From NCBI RefSeq assembly GCF_003347495.1, contig NZ_QCXY01000010.1, positions 205,369 through 269,368 of the forward strand: a stretch of 64,000 nucleotides of DNA, written 5' to 3'. The notes beneath the pieces were generated by a model that saw only the letters and a list, made by a program, of their open reading frames with translations, searched no databases and was not told the DNA's origin. The DNA is from Pleomorphovibrio marinus. GTDB lineage: Bacteria > Bacteroidota > Bacteroidia > Cytophagales > Cyclobacteriaceae. The translations under genes and the position numbers were made by a program. Shown in pieces: positions 1 to 9,371 of this stretch (position 1 is the stretch's first letter; each line of letters opens with the position of its first letter).

Positions 1-327
1 TATACTAGTTAAATCTTTTGGGAGATGTTTTAAATAGGGTGCATTTGAATGATCACAAATATGAAATCTAAAATCTGGACCATCGTTAATCATTTCTCGT
101 TTTAAAAATTTCAAAATTATGGGAAAAATTATCCACTTGTCAATATAACCTAGCCATTTCCCCAAACCTGTATTTGTAGATTTTGCAAGTCTGCCGAAAA
201 TAATTGGAGGCTCCCATATTTCTGAAAGAATCCCCGCATTAAAAAATCCTTGTTTTAGCATTTTTGAAAAACGCAACATGCTTTCTTGCTTATCTGGTCG
301 ATAATTTCCAATTAATATTATGCGCAT
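1..327 (-). CDS. GT4-like glycosyltransferase, N-terminal part, runs off the left edge
   Basis: An open frame of 109 codons starts with ATG at 327 and reaches base 1 without a stop, so only the N-terminal third is present. It begins MRIILIGNYRPDKQESM, a typical first beta strand and loop of a GT-B (GT4) glycosyltransferase. It later shows HICDHSNAPYLKHLP, a motif I associate with GT4 enzymes just after the first Rossmann strands. It lies 36 bp downstream of the ligase/polymerase-like gene on the same strand, so it is probably the next gene of the exopolysaccharide operon. The donor-binding C-terminal domain is outside the window, so the sugar cannot be guessed. Confidence 0.75.
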   Translation of the reverse strand, partial: MRIILIGNYRPDKQESMLRFSKMLKQGFFNAGILSEIWEPPIIFGRLAKSTNTGLGKWLGYIDKWIIFPIILKFLKREMINDGPDFRFHICDHSNAPYLKHLPKDLTSI

Positions 328-363
328 AATTTTGTAAATGTTTGACTAGGATTGGCGAACTAC

Positions 364-1680
364 TCATTGCTTTCTAAAGGAAGCTATAATTAATCCCCCA
401 ATTAAGGTAGAGAATCCAAGTACAGTGGGTTGGCCCCATTGGCCTTGGACTATAAGTAAACTACCAAAGCTCAGGAGAAGCCATGGCATGAAATCACCTT
501 TAACCATGTATTGGTAACCTAATAGCAACATCTTTGTAACTAGTCCAATACGGATTAAAATCACTAAAATACCCATAATTATTCCCAGCTCTCCAATCAA
601 TCTGCCCCATTCTCCTTCTGCAATCAGAAAAGTACGATTCCCAGTCAAGAGCGTACTTCCCACATTTGTACCCATTCCCAATCCATATCCTAAAAATGGT
701 AGGTCATTAGATTCTGTAATGCTTTCAAACAGCCCTCCTAAAAATCTATCTAAAATAGTACCTTTTACCCCCCCTTCATAATCAGATGCTGCATCGAAAC
801 GGGATGTAAACACATCAGAGGCAGTTTGAAATAAGCTAATCTGACTTAAAACAAATAATAACAAAAGACCTACTAGCCCAATTACTATTAAATGACCTAA
901 TAGCTTGGGTTTCTTACTTATAATTATGAGAGCAAAAATAAATGATACACCTATTTGAAAAAGTAGACCCCGGCTTAACGAAAGAGGAACAGCAAATAAC
1001 AAAGCTAATGTGGCCGATAACAGCAACAATCTATTAATGCTTTGGAGATTTAACCAATAGTAAATAATATAACTTGAAGCTAAACTGAAGAATAGAGTAG
1101 TGCCAGTTGTAAAAGAAAAAGTCCCTGGGGGCCTAAAATATCCTAGAGCCCCATCAAAACCAGCCCCCGCCATGTCGCCTCCAATACCTCGATTTACCCA
1201 TGCTTCTTGCGGACTATAAAATTGTATGGCAATTAGGAGAGTCATAGGGACAGTCATCAAAATAACTACCTTCCCAATTTTCAATACATCACCAAGATCA
1301 AAAATACTTCCAATAACAAACATCAAAGGGAAATGAAGTAGCAGAATACGTGCTCCAAAAATCGCCACCATTAAACTGCCATGTCCAGCAAATGTAGCAG
1401 TATATATTCCTAATATTGCAATTAATACCATTCCTGACTGGTATATATTTCCCGGAAGTAAGTTTTGTTTCCAGGCCATAAAAACTAGCCATAAAGCGAT
1501 TGGATCTCTAATTACCAATAAAGGGGTTGCTAATCCTGGCAAAAACCACTTCCTTAGAGCACCTTCAAATATTATTAAGAAAAAATATGCCCAAATGACT
1601 AGCTTAAGCCTTTGGTTTGGATCTTCTGCCAAATGGCTAAAACTTTCCGACTGTGCGCTAGAAATGGTCGGATCATGCAT
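364..1680 (-). CDS. O-antigen ligase / polysaccharide polymerase-like membrane protein (Wzy/WaaL type)
   Basis: A protein of 438 residues made mostly of hydrophobic segments, with a periplasmic-type loop in the middle containing VFTSRFDAASDYEGG and GYGLGMGTN. This is the usual layout of the O-antigen ligase/polymerase superfamily, which joins or ligates lipid-linked glycans at the periplasmic face of the inner membrane. The frame is open back to 1761, but that would overlap the preceding gene by 52 bp. I prefer the internal ATG at 1680 (MHDPTISSAQ), which leaves a 29 bp gap and has AGGGA about 13 bases upstream. Sequence alone cannot separate Wzy polymerase from WaaL ligase. With an ABC exporter in the same operon, ligase or another acceptor-transfer role is possible. 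Confidence 0.75.
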   Translation of the reverse strand: MHDPTISSAQSESFSHLAEDPNQRLKLVIWAYFFLIIFEGALRKWFLPGLATPLLVIRDPIALWLVFMAWKQNLLPGNIYQSGMVLIAILGIYTATFAGHGSLMVAIFGARILLLHFPLMFVIGSIFDLGDVLKIGKVVILMTVPMTLLIAIQFYSPQEAWVNRGIGGDMAGAGFDGALGYFRPPGTFSFTTGTTLFFSLASSYIIYYWLNLQSINRLLLLSATLALLFAVPLSLSRGLLFQIGVSFIFALIIISKKPKLLGHLIVIGLVGLLLLFVLSQISLFQTASDVFTSRFDAASDYEGGVKGTILDRFLGGLFESITESNDLPFLGYGLGMGTNVGSTLLTGNRTFLIAEGEWGRLIGELGIIMGILVILIRIGLVTKMLLLGYQYMVKGDFMPWLLLSFGSLLIVQGQWGQPTVLGFSTLIGGLIIASFRKQ

Positions 1681-1709
1681 CCTTAGTGAATCCCTAAATT
1701 TTTTTAATT

Positions 1710-2951
1710 TTAAATATGTTTGGAAACTGATTCTGCAAGCTCTCGACCAAATACTTCCCAAGGGCGATGGCGGGCAGTTTCCATAGCAGCTTTACCTGCC
1801 TCACCAATAATTTGAGGACGATACAAAAGATTCTCTAAAGCCTCCTGAAGCGAAGAGGTAGATCCTGCTTCTACTAACCAGCCATTTTTACCGTGTTCTA
1901 TGAGATCCGGACCTGCAGTACGTTCAGTGGTGATTACAGGTGTACCTTGTGACATAGCTTCTGTAATAACTAAGCCAAAGCCTTCGAAAAGTGATGGAAA
2001 TACCAAAACATCATTAGCCTGCATCAGTTTTAGTATTTCAGCATGTGACAAAGTTGGAATCCAACGGTGTTTTGCCAAAGCGGCGTCTAAAGCAGGACAA
2101 GCTTCACAAATTTTTTGACCTACTACTGTTAGATCTACGTAGTGAGTTAATGATGAAACAGCACTAAAAAGATTGGCAATTCCTTTGCGTTGGGAAAGAC
2201 CTCCAACAAAAAGTAGCTTTAAGCGCCGACTCAATGAATTAGTCGCTGGTTTAAAACTGTCTGTAACTGTAGGGAATCCATAGGGGATGATTTCTATTGG
2301 GCATAAACTTCCGGGGTAATCCTTAAGAGTATTTGCAGTAAATTGGCTAGCTACATATATTCGATCAGCTAATCGAAGCTCTTCGTCCTTGCTAGCAAGT
2401 TTAGCCTCCGAATCAGCAAATCCAATGAGGGTGGAAGACCAATCGGGCCATAATTCCCGCTCCTTATCCAAAAGCCTCCGTGCCGTTCGCCAATAACCAA
2501 TTGGAAGGTCATAAAAACAACTTAGACCCAATCTTTTGGCTTCTTTAAAAGATGCATTTGCACCATCTTCGTAGGCATAAACAGCTGTAGCACCTAGGCG
2601 GTTAGCTAACTTAAGGGCTTTAGCAACTTTAATATCTGAAAATTTATAAACCCCGTCGACAGAAAAAATACCGGTTTCATGACGAATTAAGTCGTGAAGG
2701 CCAACTTTTTTGGCTAAATGCCTACCAAATTCATGCCATGGCCAGGTTCGAGTATAAGGTTTAAGAATCGGATCGAAACTTCGCCTTTTTAATTCCCCAA
2801 AAGGGCCAATTCGGCTAATTCTATCTAGTAAACTCCCGGGAAAAATAGCCAACGAGGTATGGAACTCCGATAAAACATTTGATTTATGAAATCCAAGTGC
2901 CGCTGCACGATTAAATTCATTACTTGTTGGATGGGTGAGGAGAATTTTCAT
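1710..2951 (-). CDS. GT4 family glycosyltransferase
   Basis: A protein of 413 residues with the GT-B fold signature. The C-terminal domain opens with LLFVGGLSQRKGIANLF. It carries the nucleotide-sugar binding E-x7-E motif in SLFEGFGLVITEAMSQGTPVI, followed by the HGKNGWLVEAG loop typical of GT4 enzymes. It presumably adds one sugar to the lipid-linked repeat unit in the cytoplasm. The ATG at 2951 starts directly on the first beta strand (MKILLTHPTSNEFNRAA). A 107 bp AT-rich gap separates it from the gene upstream. Donor and acceptor are not predictable. Confidence 0.88.
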   Translation of the reverse strand: MKILLTHPTSNEFNRAAALGFHKSNVLSEFHTSLAIFPGSLLDRISRIGPFGELKRRSFDPILKPYTRTWPWHEFGRHLAKKVGLHDLIRHETGIFSVDGVYKFSDIKVAKALKLANRLGATAVYAYEDGANASFKEAKRLGLSCFYDLPIGYWRTARRLLDKERELWPDWSSTLIGFADSEAKLASKDEELRLADRIYVASQFTANTLKDYPGSLCPIEIIPYGFPTVTDSFKPATNSLSRRLKLLFVGGLSQRKGIANLFSAVSSLTHYVDLTVVGQKICEACPALDAALAKHRWIPTLSHAEILKLMQANDVLVFPSLFEGFGLVITEAMSQGTPVITTERTAGPDLIEHGKNGWLVEAGSTSSLQEALENLLYRPQIIGEAGKAAMETARHRPWEVFGRELAESVSKHI

Positions 2952-3058
2952 TTTAAAAATTATATGGAGGTTTCAAACGCTAAATTCTTTTCATTTCCAA
3001 GCTGAACTTGCATATAGTTTACAATAATTTTATTTAGACAAATAAATTTTATTTTAGG

Positions 3059-4096
3059 TTAATTTAATTTCTCAATAATGGAAAGATAGCGTTTAGATAT
3101 TTCTCCCAAATAATGAGATTTTAAATGAGAATGCATCTCTTTATAACATTTTTCTCTTAATCTAGGCTCTTTTACAACTCGTTCCATACACCTTGTGAGG
3201 TCATTTACATCGCCCCTTCGAAAAACTATCCCAGCATTACCGACAGCTTCAGGCAAACCACCACCATCTGATACAATTGGTAAACAGCCACAAGCCATTC
3301 CTTCTAAAGCAACAATTCCGAATGGTTCTTCCCATAGCGAAGGCACAACTAAATATCGGTGTTGGTTTAAACATTGTACTAACTCTTTACCTTGAAGTGC
3401 ACCTTTAAAAATAACAATATCTTCTAAACATAAGCTTTTCACCATTCTGTGAAGATCTTTCCTCTCAGGTCCATCTCCTACTATAGTTAAATTGAGATTG
3501 AGATCATTAGAATCAGCTATGTCGCCTTTATGTAATAAGTTATAAAATGCCTGAATTGCAAGTTCAGCCCCCTTGTCTGAGACTAAACGCCCCAAAAATA
3601 TAAAATCAGCATTACGTTCGACTCCATGAAGCTCTTTAAACATTTCGTCTTGATATGAATTTCCAATTACTATTGAATCTGGCCAGCAGCGTTCCTTGAT
3701 AGCATTACTGCAGGCAACTACTTGCCCTGCTTTACTCAACCATTTTAGTTTCATTCTGTCTTGCCATCCCAATGACCCATCCGCCCTATTTATCCAAGTA
3801 TGTAAGGCGATTAAAGAGGCTTTTCTTAAAAATATTCTCGGCCAGGCAAGACGTAAACAAATATTGTTTTCAAATATTACATCTGCCCAAGAATGCTCAT
3901 AAAGAAGACGTATAATTGATGGGTTTCTAACTACAACATAAGAAAAATCTTTATTGGAATGATCTGATGACCAGGTAACCACATGAATTTCATGACCCGA
4001 TTTTGAAAATGCTCCTGCTAGCATTAAACTTATTGATTCTATGCCTCCTATATCTGGATAAAATTTGTGTGATAAGATTAATATCTTTAATGCCAT
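3059..4096 (-). CDS. GT4 family glycosyltransferase
   Basis: A 345-residue GT-B glycosyltransferase. The N-terminal domain has the glycine-rich turn FYPDIGGIESISLMLA seen in GT4 acceptor domains. The C-terminal domain has DFIFLGRLVSDKGAELAI and the E-x7-E motif in WEEPFGIVALEGMACG, followed by PIVSDGGGLPEAVG. It lies inside the exopolysaccharide operon with 48 bp to the gene upstream, so a cytoplasmic repeat-unit assembly role is likely. The sugar specificity is unknown. Confidence 0.88.
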   Translation of the reverse strand: MALKILILSHKFYPDIGGIESISLMLAGAFSKSGHEIHVVTWSSDHSNKDFSYVVVRNPSIIRLLYEHSWADVIFENNICLRLAWPRIFLRKASLIALHTWINRADGSLGWQDRMKLKWLSKAGQVVACSNAIKERCWPDSIVIGNSYQDEMFKELHGVERNADFIFLGRLVSDKGAELAIQAFYNLLHKGDIADSNDLNLNLTIVGDGPERKDLHRMVKSLCLEDIVIFKGALQGKELVQCLNQHRYLVVPSLWEEPFGIVALEGMACGCLPIVSDGGGLPEAVGNAGIVFRRGDVNDLTRCMERVVKEPRLREKCYKEMHSHLKSHYLGEISKRYLSIIEKLN

Positions 4097-4144
4097 TTGA
4101 TAATTACAAGGAAATTTTACGACCTATTATTAATTAAACTTTAA

Positions 4145-5272
4145 TCATTTAAGTGACTCAGTAAACTTTCTTGACACACCTCTTATACATGGAGTATTAT
4201 TGTTTTTTTTTTCACCATTCGGAGGAATTAAATGTAGCTGTCCGACCTTATATTCATATACATCAATTGAAAGTTGAATTTTTCCAATTTTTCTTACTTC
4301 CCAAGAACTTGAAACGCAGATTATGGGCAAACCATGTGTTAGCATTGCAGCAATGGTACCACTCTTTTCTATTAACGCAAATGGAGTAGTTGTAATCCCC
4401 ATAGTTGAATTATCTAATACTTTAGAGATATGCTCAGGGGATTGCTCACCTAATAATCTCACTTCAATGCCGACTGATCTAAAGGACGAAGTCCATTTTT
4501 TTCGTAAATCACCAGATCGACCGATAATGGTAAGTTGAACTTCAATTTCTTTTTGTTTCCATGTACGAAAAATTTCAGAAGCAAATTCCTCAACTGGTGC
4601 TCCAGGGTGAATAGAACCAAACAACACTAATGAGATCTTATTTTTGTTGGAAATAATTTTTCGATTTTTCCCCTTTTTGTTTAGGTTATAACATGCATTT
4701 TTAATATTTGAAAATATAACTAGTTTATGCGCTACAAATCCTAAATTTCCTAATTGGATTCTATAAACTTCAGTATTAGTATGAATTACATCCGGATTTA
4801 AATTTATTAATAGCTTTTTTATTAAAATTTTCTGCAGATTACCCCACAAAAAAAAAAGTGTTGAAGATTCGGTATTCATTCCTACCCATAGCTCATGAAA
4901 CATTATGTGCCATTTTCGGTTTTTTCCGATTTTTTTTAAATTATGGCTTAAGCTAAAAAAAAGTCCTTTTTTACTGAATGAATAAGGTACAAATTGGAGG
5001 CTGAGGAATTCAGGATTATAATTATCAATCCAATTTTTAGATAAAGTATAGCGCTCTTTCGAAGAAAATGTTCCTGGAATTCGAAGGACAGGGATTAAGA
5101 AACCTTCTGAATTTTGAAATTCCTCTTTGACTTCGGTAATATACCAATCAAATAAAGCTATACCAGAAATATCATGGGATTGTCTCATTAATTCCCCAGC
5201 TAAACACCGGACGTAATCACCTACACCATCACAGCCTTGTTCTAAAGACCCACACAAAAACAGTATTTTCAT
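4145..5272 (-). CDS. Divergent GT-B glycosyltransferase
   Basis: A 375-residue protein starting MKILFLCGSLEQGCDGVGDYV, which resembles the first strand and glycine turn of GT4 enzymes. The C-terminal half has VLFGSIHPGAPVEEFA and LTIIGRSGDLR, as in donor domains. The usual E-x7-E motif is poorly conserved: the corresponding stretch reads PFALIEKSGTIAAMLTHG, so the assignment is softer than for its neighbours. The gene is unusually A/T-rich with many A and T homopolymers, as are the next several genes, suggesting recent transfer. The operon position supports a repeat-unit glycosyltransferase. Confidence 0.72.
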   Translation of the reverse strand: MKILFLCGSLEQGCDGVGDYVRCLAGELMRQSHDISGIALFDWYITEVKEEFQNSEGFLIPVLRIPGTFSSKERYTLSKNWIDNYNPEFLSLQFVPYSFSKKGLFFSLSHNLKKIGKNRKWHIMFHELWVGMNTESSTLFFLWGNLQKILIKKLLINLNPDVIHTNTEVYRIQLGNLGFVAHKLVIFSNIKNACYNLNKKGKNRKIISNKNKISLVLFGSIHPGAPVEEFASEIFRTWKQKEIEVQLTIIGRSGDLRKKWTSSFRSVGIEVRLLGEQSPEHISKVLDNSTMGITTTPFALIEKSGTIAAMLTHGLPIICVSSSWEVRKIGKIQLSIDVYEYKVGQLHLIPPNGEKKNNNTPCIRGVSRKFTESLK

Positions 5273-5447
5273 TCTTTTATTTTATCAATTTTTGTGGTCT
5301 TTTTCGAAAATATTTTTTGTCATGGAAAAATTTGAATAGACAACCCTTCTTATAAATAATCTAGATACAATATGAAGCCTTATTTTCTTAATAAAACAAT
5401 TTTGGAAATGATGAATGTAAACTAAATAAGAGTTTATATATATTTAT

Positions 5448-6254
5448 CTAAATAAATATTAAGCAAAAATTTAAGCAACATTTTTCTATATAATATCGCC
5501 AGCCTTTCATTCTAAATTTGAATAGTTCTCTGAAATCAGAAAATAAAATATGAATAAAAATTTTACTTCTAGTCCACCTGAAACTTAAGCTGCTAGTCGA
5601 TTTATATTTCCTTGCAAAATAGACATGAGATTTTAAATGCTTATTAAAAGTATCAAAAGGTTTGGCTTTTCTCCAAGGGTGTATCACAATGGCCTCAGGA
5701 ACAAAATGGGTAGATGTATGTTTTAGGACTCTAGTGTAAAAGTCCACATCTTCCATTGCTGCAAATGGAAAGGAATCATCAAAACCATTTAACTTTAGAA
5801 ATAAATCTCTCTTAATCGCAAAATTACAAGACCATAATTTGTTTCCTACTAAATTTAAAGGGGCCTGTTCATCAAAGCGATTTTGTGGTCTGTCCGCAAT
5901 TGTACGTCCTTCCAAAACATATAAATAATGATTAGAATAAATTTGTTTTTGATAACTTTTTAACCATTCTTTTTCAGGCAAACAATCATCATCTGTAAAT
6001 ACCAACCACTCTCCGCAAGAACAGTTGGCACCATTGTTCCTGTTAGCTGCGGGGCCTTTTTTGGGACCTTCGATCCATTTTACCCATGGGTAATCATCCA
6101 TAATCATGGCTTCTGCTGTACTTTCTATACCATCATCGCTAACTATTACCTCATAATTATTGAATGGCAAAGATTGGTTTCCAGGAGCTAGCTTGTTTAG
6201 GCATAAAGCCAATAAATCATTCCTGTGACAAGTAGGTATTATTACACTCAGCAT
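5448..6254 (-). CDS. GT2 family glycosyltransferase
   Basis: A 268-residue GT-A enzyme. It opens with MLSVIIPTCHRNDLLALCLNKL, followed by the nucleotide-binding VIVSDDG strand and the metal-binding aspartates in WLVFTDDDCLP. The later FAAMEDVDFYTRV supplies the ED motif near the catalytic base. It is probably cytoplasmic; the C-terminal segment is basic and may lie on the membrane. It sits 17 bp downstream of another GT2 gene, which argues for co-translation, and a 175 bp AT-rich gap precedes the next gene. Confidence 0.88.
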   Translation of the reverse strand: MLSVIIPTCHRNDLLALCLNKLAPGNQSLPFNNYEVIVSDDGIESTAEAMIMDDYPWVKWIEGPKKGPAANRNNGANCSCGEWLVFTDDDCLPEKEWLKSYQKQIYSNHYLYVLEGRTIADRPQNRFDEQAPLNLVGNKLWSCNFAIKRDLFLKLNGFDDSFPFAAMEDVDFYTRVLKHTSTHFVPEAIVIHPWRKAKPFDTFNKHLKSHVYFARKYKSTSSLSFRWTRSKIFIHILFSDFRELFKFRMKGWRYYIEKCCLNFCLIFI

Positions 6255-6271
6255 ATTGATAATTTTAAATT

Positions 6272-7192
6272 TTAGCTAAGAATATCTCTCGATCCAAAAA
6301 ATAATCTCTTCCACAACCCAAGATAACGTCGATCATAAAGACTATGAACAGGGCTCAATACCAATAGTCTAAGAAGCTTTTTAACAGAAATCAAATACTC
6401 ATTATATTCTCGGATATGTCGAAATTGATTTTCAAAAGCTACAAGTCGCTCCAAATTAAATTTTTGTAAAATACCAAGTCGATTCTTGTAAATTTCCACC
6501 AGCATAATTGCTTCTTCATACATCTTTATCTTCTGAGTAGAAGTTTTTGTGAATTCATTGATTCTGAAGAAATAGGATGGTTGAGTATATACTTGACAAA
6601 TTGGTTTTTGTAAGGCGCATCTTACATAATAATCAAGATCCATACAATAATGAAGATCTTCTTTAAAATATTCTACTTTCCTAACCAAGTCTCTATGCAT
6701 CAATACAGATTGTGAAGGAATAATATAATCCACACTATAAAAAAACTTAAGTAAGTTATGGGCCTTCAAAGTTGAAATTTTCCTGCTTTTAAATAATGTT
6801 GCATTTTTTATTTCGGGACCTACCAAGCCGACATTGCTATAGATAAAATCAATTTGTTTTTTGCTTTCTATTAATTGTTTAGCAATCGCATTAAGGTAGC
6901 CGGGCAGGTAACAATCATCTGAATTGAGAAAAGCAATATATTCACCACTTGCAATATCCATCCCTTTATTAATTGCATGACTTTGGCCTCGGTCTTGTTC
7001 ACTTACCCAATAAGTAATAGAATTGCTATATTTTTTAATTATATCAATCGAATTATCCTTGCTTTTTCCATCGATTATTATTAATTCCAAGGATGAATAG
7101 TTTTGATTTAAGACAGATAATATGGTTTCTTCTAAATATCCACCCTGATTATAGGATGGAATTATTACAGAAATCATGGGGTATTTTATCAT
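6272..7192 (-). CDS. GT2 family glycosyltransferase (WcaA-like)
   Basis: A 306-residue GT-A glycosyltransferase. MISVIIPSYNQGGYLEETI, LELIIIDGKSKDNSIDII, YWVSEQDRGQSHAINKG and the DxD-region AFLNSDDCYLP form the usual series of the WcaA/GT2 clade. The catalytic domain covers about the first 200 residues, and the remainder is an amphipathic tail. The start ATG at 7192 places the first strand at residue 6. It forms a tight pair with the GT2 gene 17 bp downstream. Confidence 0.9.
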   Translation of the reverse strand: MIKYPMISVIIPSYNQGGYLEETILSVLNQNYSSLELIIIDGKSKDNSIDIIKKYSNSITYWVSEQDRGQSHAINKGMDIASGEYIAFLNSDDCYLPGYLNAIAKQLIESKKQIDFIYSNVGLVGPEIKNATLFKSRKISTLKAHNLLKFFYSVDYIIPSQSVLMHRDLVRKVEYFKEDLHYCMDLDYYVRCALQKPICQVYTQPSYFFRINEFTKTSTQKIKMYEEAIMLVEIYKNRLGILQKFNLERLVAFENQFRHIREYNEYLISVKKLLRLLVLSPVHSLYDRRYLGLWKRLFFGSRDILS

Positions 7193-7283
7193 TATTATTT
7201 AACAATGTTTTTTCGACTAACGAGGATTAAAAAGATAATTACCTCATGGCAAAATGAAAAATGTTGATTTATAAATTTTTTGA

Positions 7284-8252
7284 TCATAAAGTTTTACTAA
7301 TGTTTTTTATTTGGATAGAAATTTTATCCACATTCAAATTCAGACCTGAAATAAAATAAATCCATCTCTTATCTCTCTGTATATCCTTTCCCTTTTTATT
7401 AAAATTTGACAAAATAATTAACTTAAAAATAGCACTACAAAAAAAATATATCTTCTGTGAAATATGGATTTTACGTATAAAAATTAATTCGGAGTATTTA
7501 TCTAGGATATTTTTTGAAGAAGTTAGACTCTTGAGAAGATTATCCCTATAATTTTCAGTTAATCTGTATTGTGGGATAAAATGCGTAAATTTTAATTCAT
7601 CGCAATAATGTAATTCTTTATTCAAAAGTAAAATTCGTTTACAGATTTCAGAATCTCCTCCTGATGATAAGGAACCTCCAATTCTATCGGTTAGTAACGG
7701 AGGGCATTTAGAAAAAGCTATTTCATATAAGCTTTTTCTAAAGACTATGCCCGCTCCCCATAAGTACCCTCTATCGGAGACGTCCCCACTTATATTACCT
7801 TGTTTTCCAATTGCATAATTATCCTTATACTTCTCAAACCAACTGGGAAAAGGGCCATCCGATGAAGCAATACTTTGTCCCCCCACAGCGCCAATGATTG
7901 TCTTATTTTTCAATATTGTAAAAGCATTTTTGATATAGTTTTTATCCAACCAATTATCATCATCACATAAAATTATAAATTCAAATTTTGCTTCATTAAT
8001 ACCTTTATTTCTAGCATAACTTAATCCAGGGCTATCTTCTTTTACAATTTTAAATGGCACATTCGAGATATTATTATTACTCCATTCTTTTTTTGCCACC
8101 TCCTCAGTATTATCTGAAGAACAGTTATTTACGATGATCACCTCCCAAATAATTTCTTTTGAAACTACCTGTAGACCAATATGCTTTAAGGTTTCCTTAA
8201 TCCGTGATGAACTGTTATAGCAGCAAATTATTACTGAAATACCGTTGATCAA
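7284..8252 (-). CDS. GT2 family glycosyltransferase
   Basis: A 322-residue GT-A glycosyltransferase with ISVIICCYNSSSRIKETL, EVIIVNNCSSDNTEEV, GLSYARNKGINEA and the acidic FIILCDDDNWLD. GGDSEICKRILLL gives the distal catalytic motif. No ATG is near the N-terminus. The frame starts at a TTG whose bases overlap the upstream stop as TTGA, the TTG equivalent of an ATGA overlap, so translation is probably coupled to the preceding GT2 gene. Strongly A/T-rich codon use. Confidence 0.87.
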   Translation of the reverse strand: MINGISVIICCYNSSSRIKETLKHIGLQVVSKEIIWEVIIVNNCSSDNTEEVAKKEWSNNNISNVPFKIVKEDSPGLSYARNKGINEAKFEFIILCDDDNWLDKNYIKNAFTILKNKTIIGAVGGQSIASSDGPFPSWFEKYKDNYAIGKQGNISGDVSDRGYLWGAGIVFRKSLYEIAFSKCPPLLTDRIGGSLSSGGDSEICKRILLLNKELHYCDELKFTHFIPQYRLTENYRDNLLKSLTSSKNILDKYSELIFIRKIHISQKIYFFCSAIFKLIILSNFNKKGKDIQRDKRWIYFISGLNLNVDKISIQIKNISKTL

Positions 8253-9256
8253 CTGGCTATTTTTTTAGTCTTGAAAAAAATAAAAAAAACATGGCACTTA
8301 ATAATTTCCTTAAGGATTCTAAATGAAGAAGGAAAATCATAGCATAATTTCAATGCCTTGAAAAGGATGCGGGTTGAGGATTGATAATCACCATAGTCGT
8401 TTTTCATTCTATAATATGCAAACAAAGAATATTGGATAAAATGCTCTTTAGCTTTCTTAACAATCTGTCTTCGTTCTTTACCATATATCGGAAGATACCT
8501 TAAATAAATCTTCATACACTCCAAAACATCATCTACAAACCGCCCCGTTCTGTGTGAAGAGCCAGAATTGGAAGTTTCCCTTAATCTATACGAAGCCAAT
8601 ATTTGGGGTTCATAGTGAAATTTATACCCGTGGCTAGCTATCCTAATCCACATTTCCCAATCTTCACACCCTTTTAAAGTAAAATTGAAACCACCAATTT
8701 TCTCGTAAATTTCCCTTTTAACGATTATTGATGGAGTTTGAATTACCTGCTTGGATGCGATTGTGCTTAAAAATTCAGGCAATACTCCTTGTTGGCTAGC
8801 AAGTTGCTTCGAACGGAATAACAACTTGCTATTCTCATCAACAAATTCATGCCGACAAAATACAGCGCCAATAGAATCGTCATGAAGTAATGGTTTTCCC
8901 AATTTTTCATAAAAGCCGGGGTGTACGAAATCATCTCCATGCAGTAAATGAATAATCTTTCCTTTGGCTAAATTTAAGCATGTTTCGAAGTTTTTCAATT
9001 GTCCCACATTTTGTTCTTGTCTGAAAAACTTAATTATTCCATTTCCTAAACCACTTATGACGTCAAGGGGATTGTCGTGAGTAGAATGGTCATCTACTAC
9101 CCAGATTTCCATCTTTTCTGGCCCTTGGTATTGATTGATGACGCTTTCTAAAGTTTCTTTTAAAAAGTAAGCGCAATTATATGTTGGAATCATTACAGAC
9201 CAAATAGGTCTAAACCCTAGATTTGGATTAACTGATTTAACTTCAATATTACTCAT
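8249..9256 (-). CDS. GT2 family glycosyltransferase
   Basis: A 335-residue GT-A enzyme. WSVMIPTYNCAYFLKETL, EIWVVDDHSTHDNPLDV, GKIIHLLHGDDFVHPGF (the DxD-type metal motif) and LKGCEDWEMWIRIA (distal acidic motif) mark a canonical GT2. It overlaps the next gene by four bases. An AT-rich stretch of 99 bp precedes its ATG at 9256. Its likely role is to transfer a sugar to the lipid-linked intermediate in the cytoplasm. Confidence 0.9.
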   Translation of the reverse strand: MSNIEVKSVNPNLGFRPIWSVMIPTYNCAYFLKETLESVINQYQGPEKMEIWVVDDHSTHDNPLDVISGLGNGIIKFFRQEQNVGQLKNFETCLNLAKGKIIHLLHGDDFVHPGFYEKLGKPLLHDDSIGAVFCRHEFVDENSKLLFRSKQLASQQGVLPEFLSTIASKQVIQTPSIIVKREIYEKIGGFNFTLKGCEDWEMWIRIASHGYKFHYEPQILASYRLRETSNSGSSHRTGRFVDDVLECMKIYLRYLPIYGKERRQIVKKAKEHFIQYSLFAYYRMKNDYGDYQSSTRILFKALKLCYDFPSSFRILKEIIKCHVFFIFFKTKKIAS

Positions 9257-9371
9257 GATTTTATGACAATAAAAATTTTTAGAAGTCTTTACAGCGTTTA
9301 AATTGGTAGCGACTTAAATAGAAATGAAAGTCATTTAATGGTTTTTATTAGATACAAAACCTTTATTCTTC

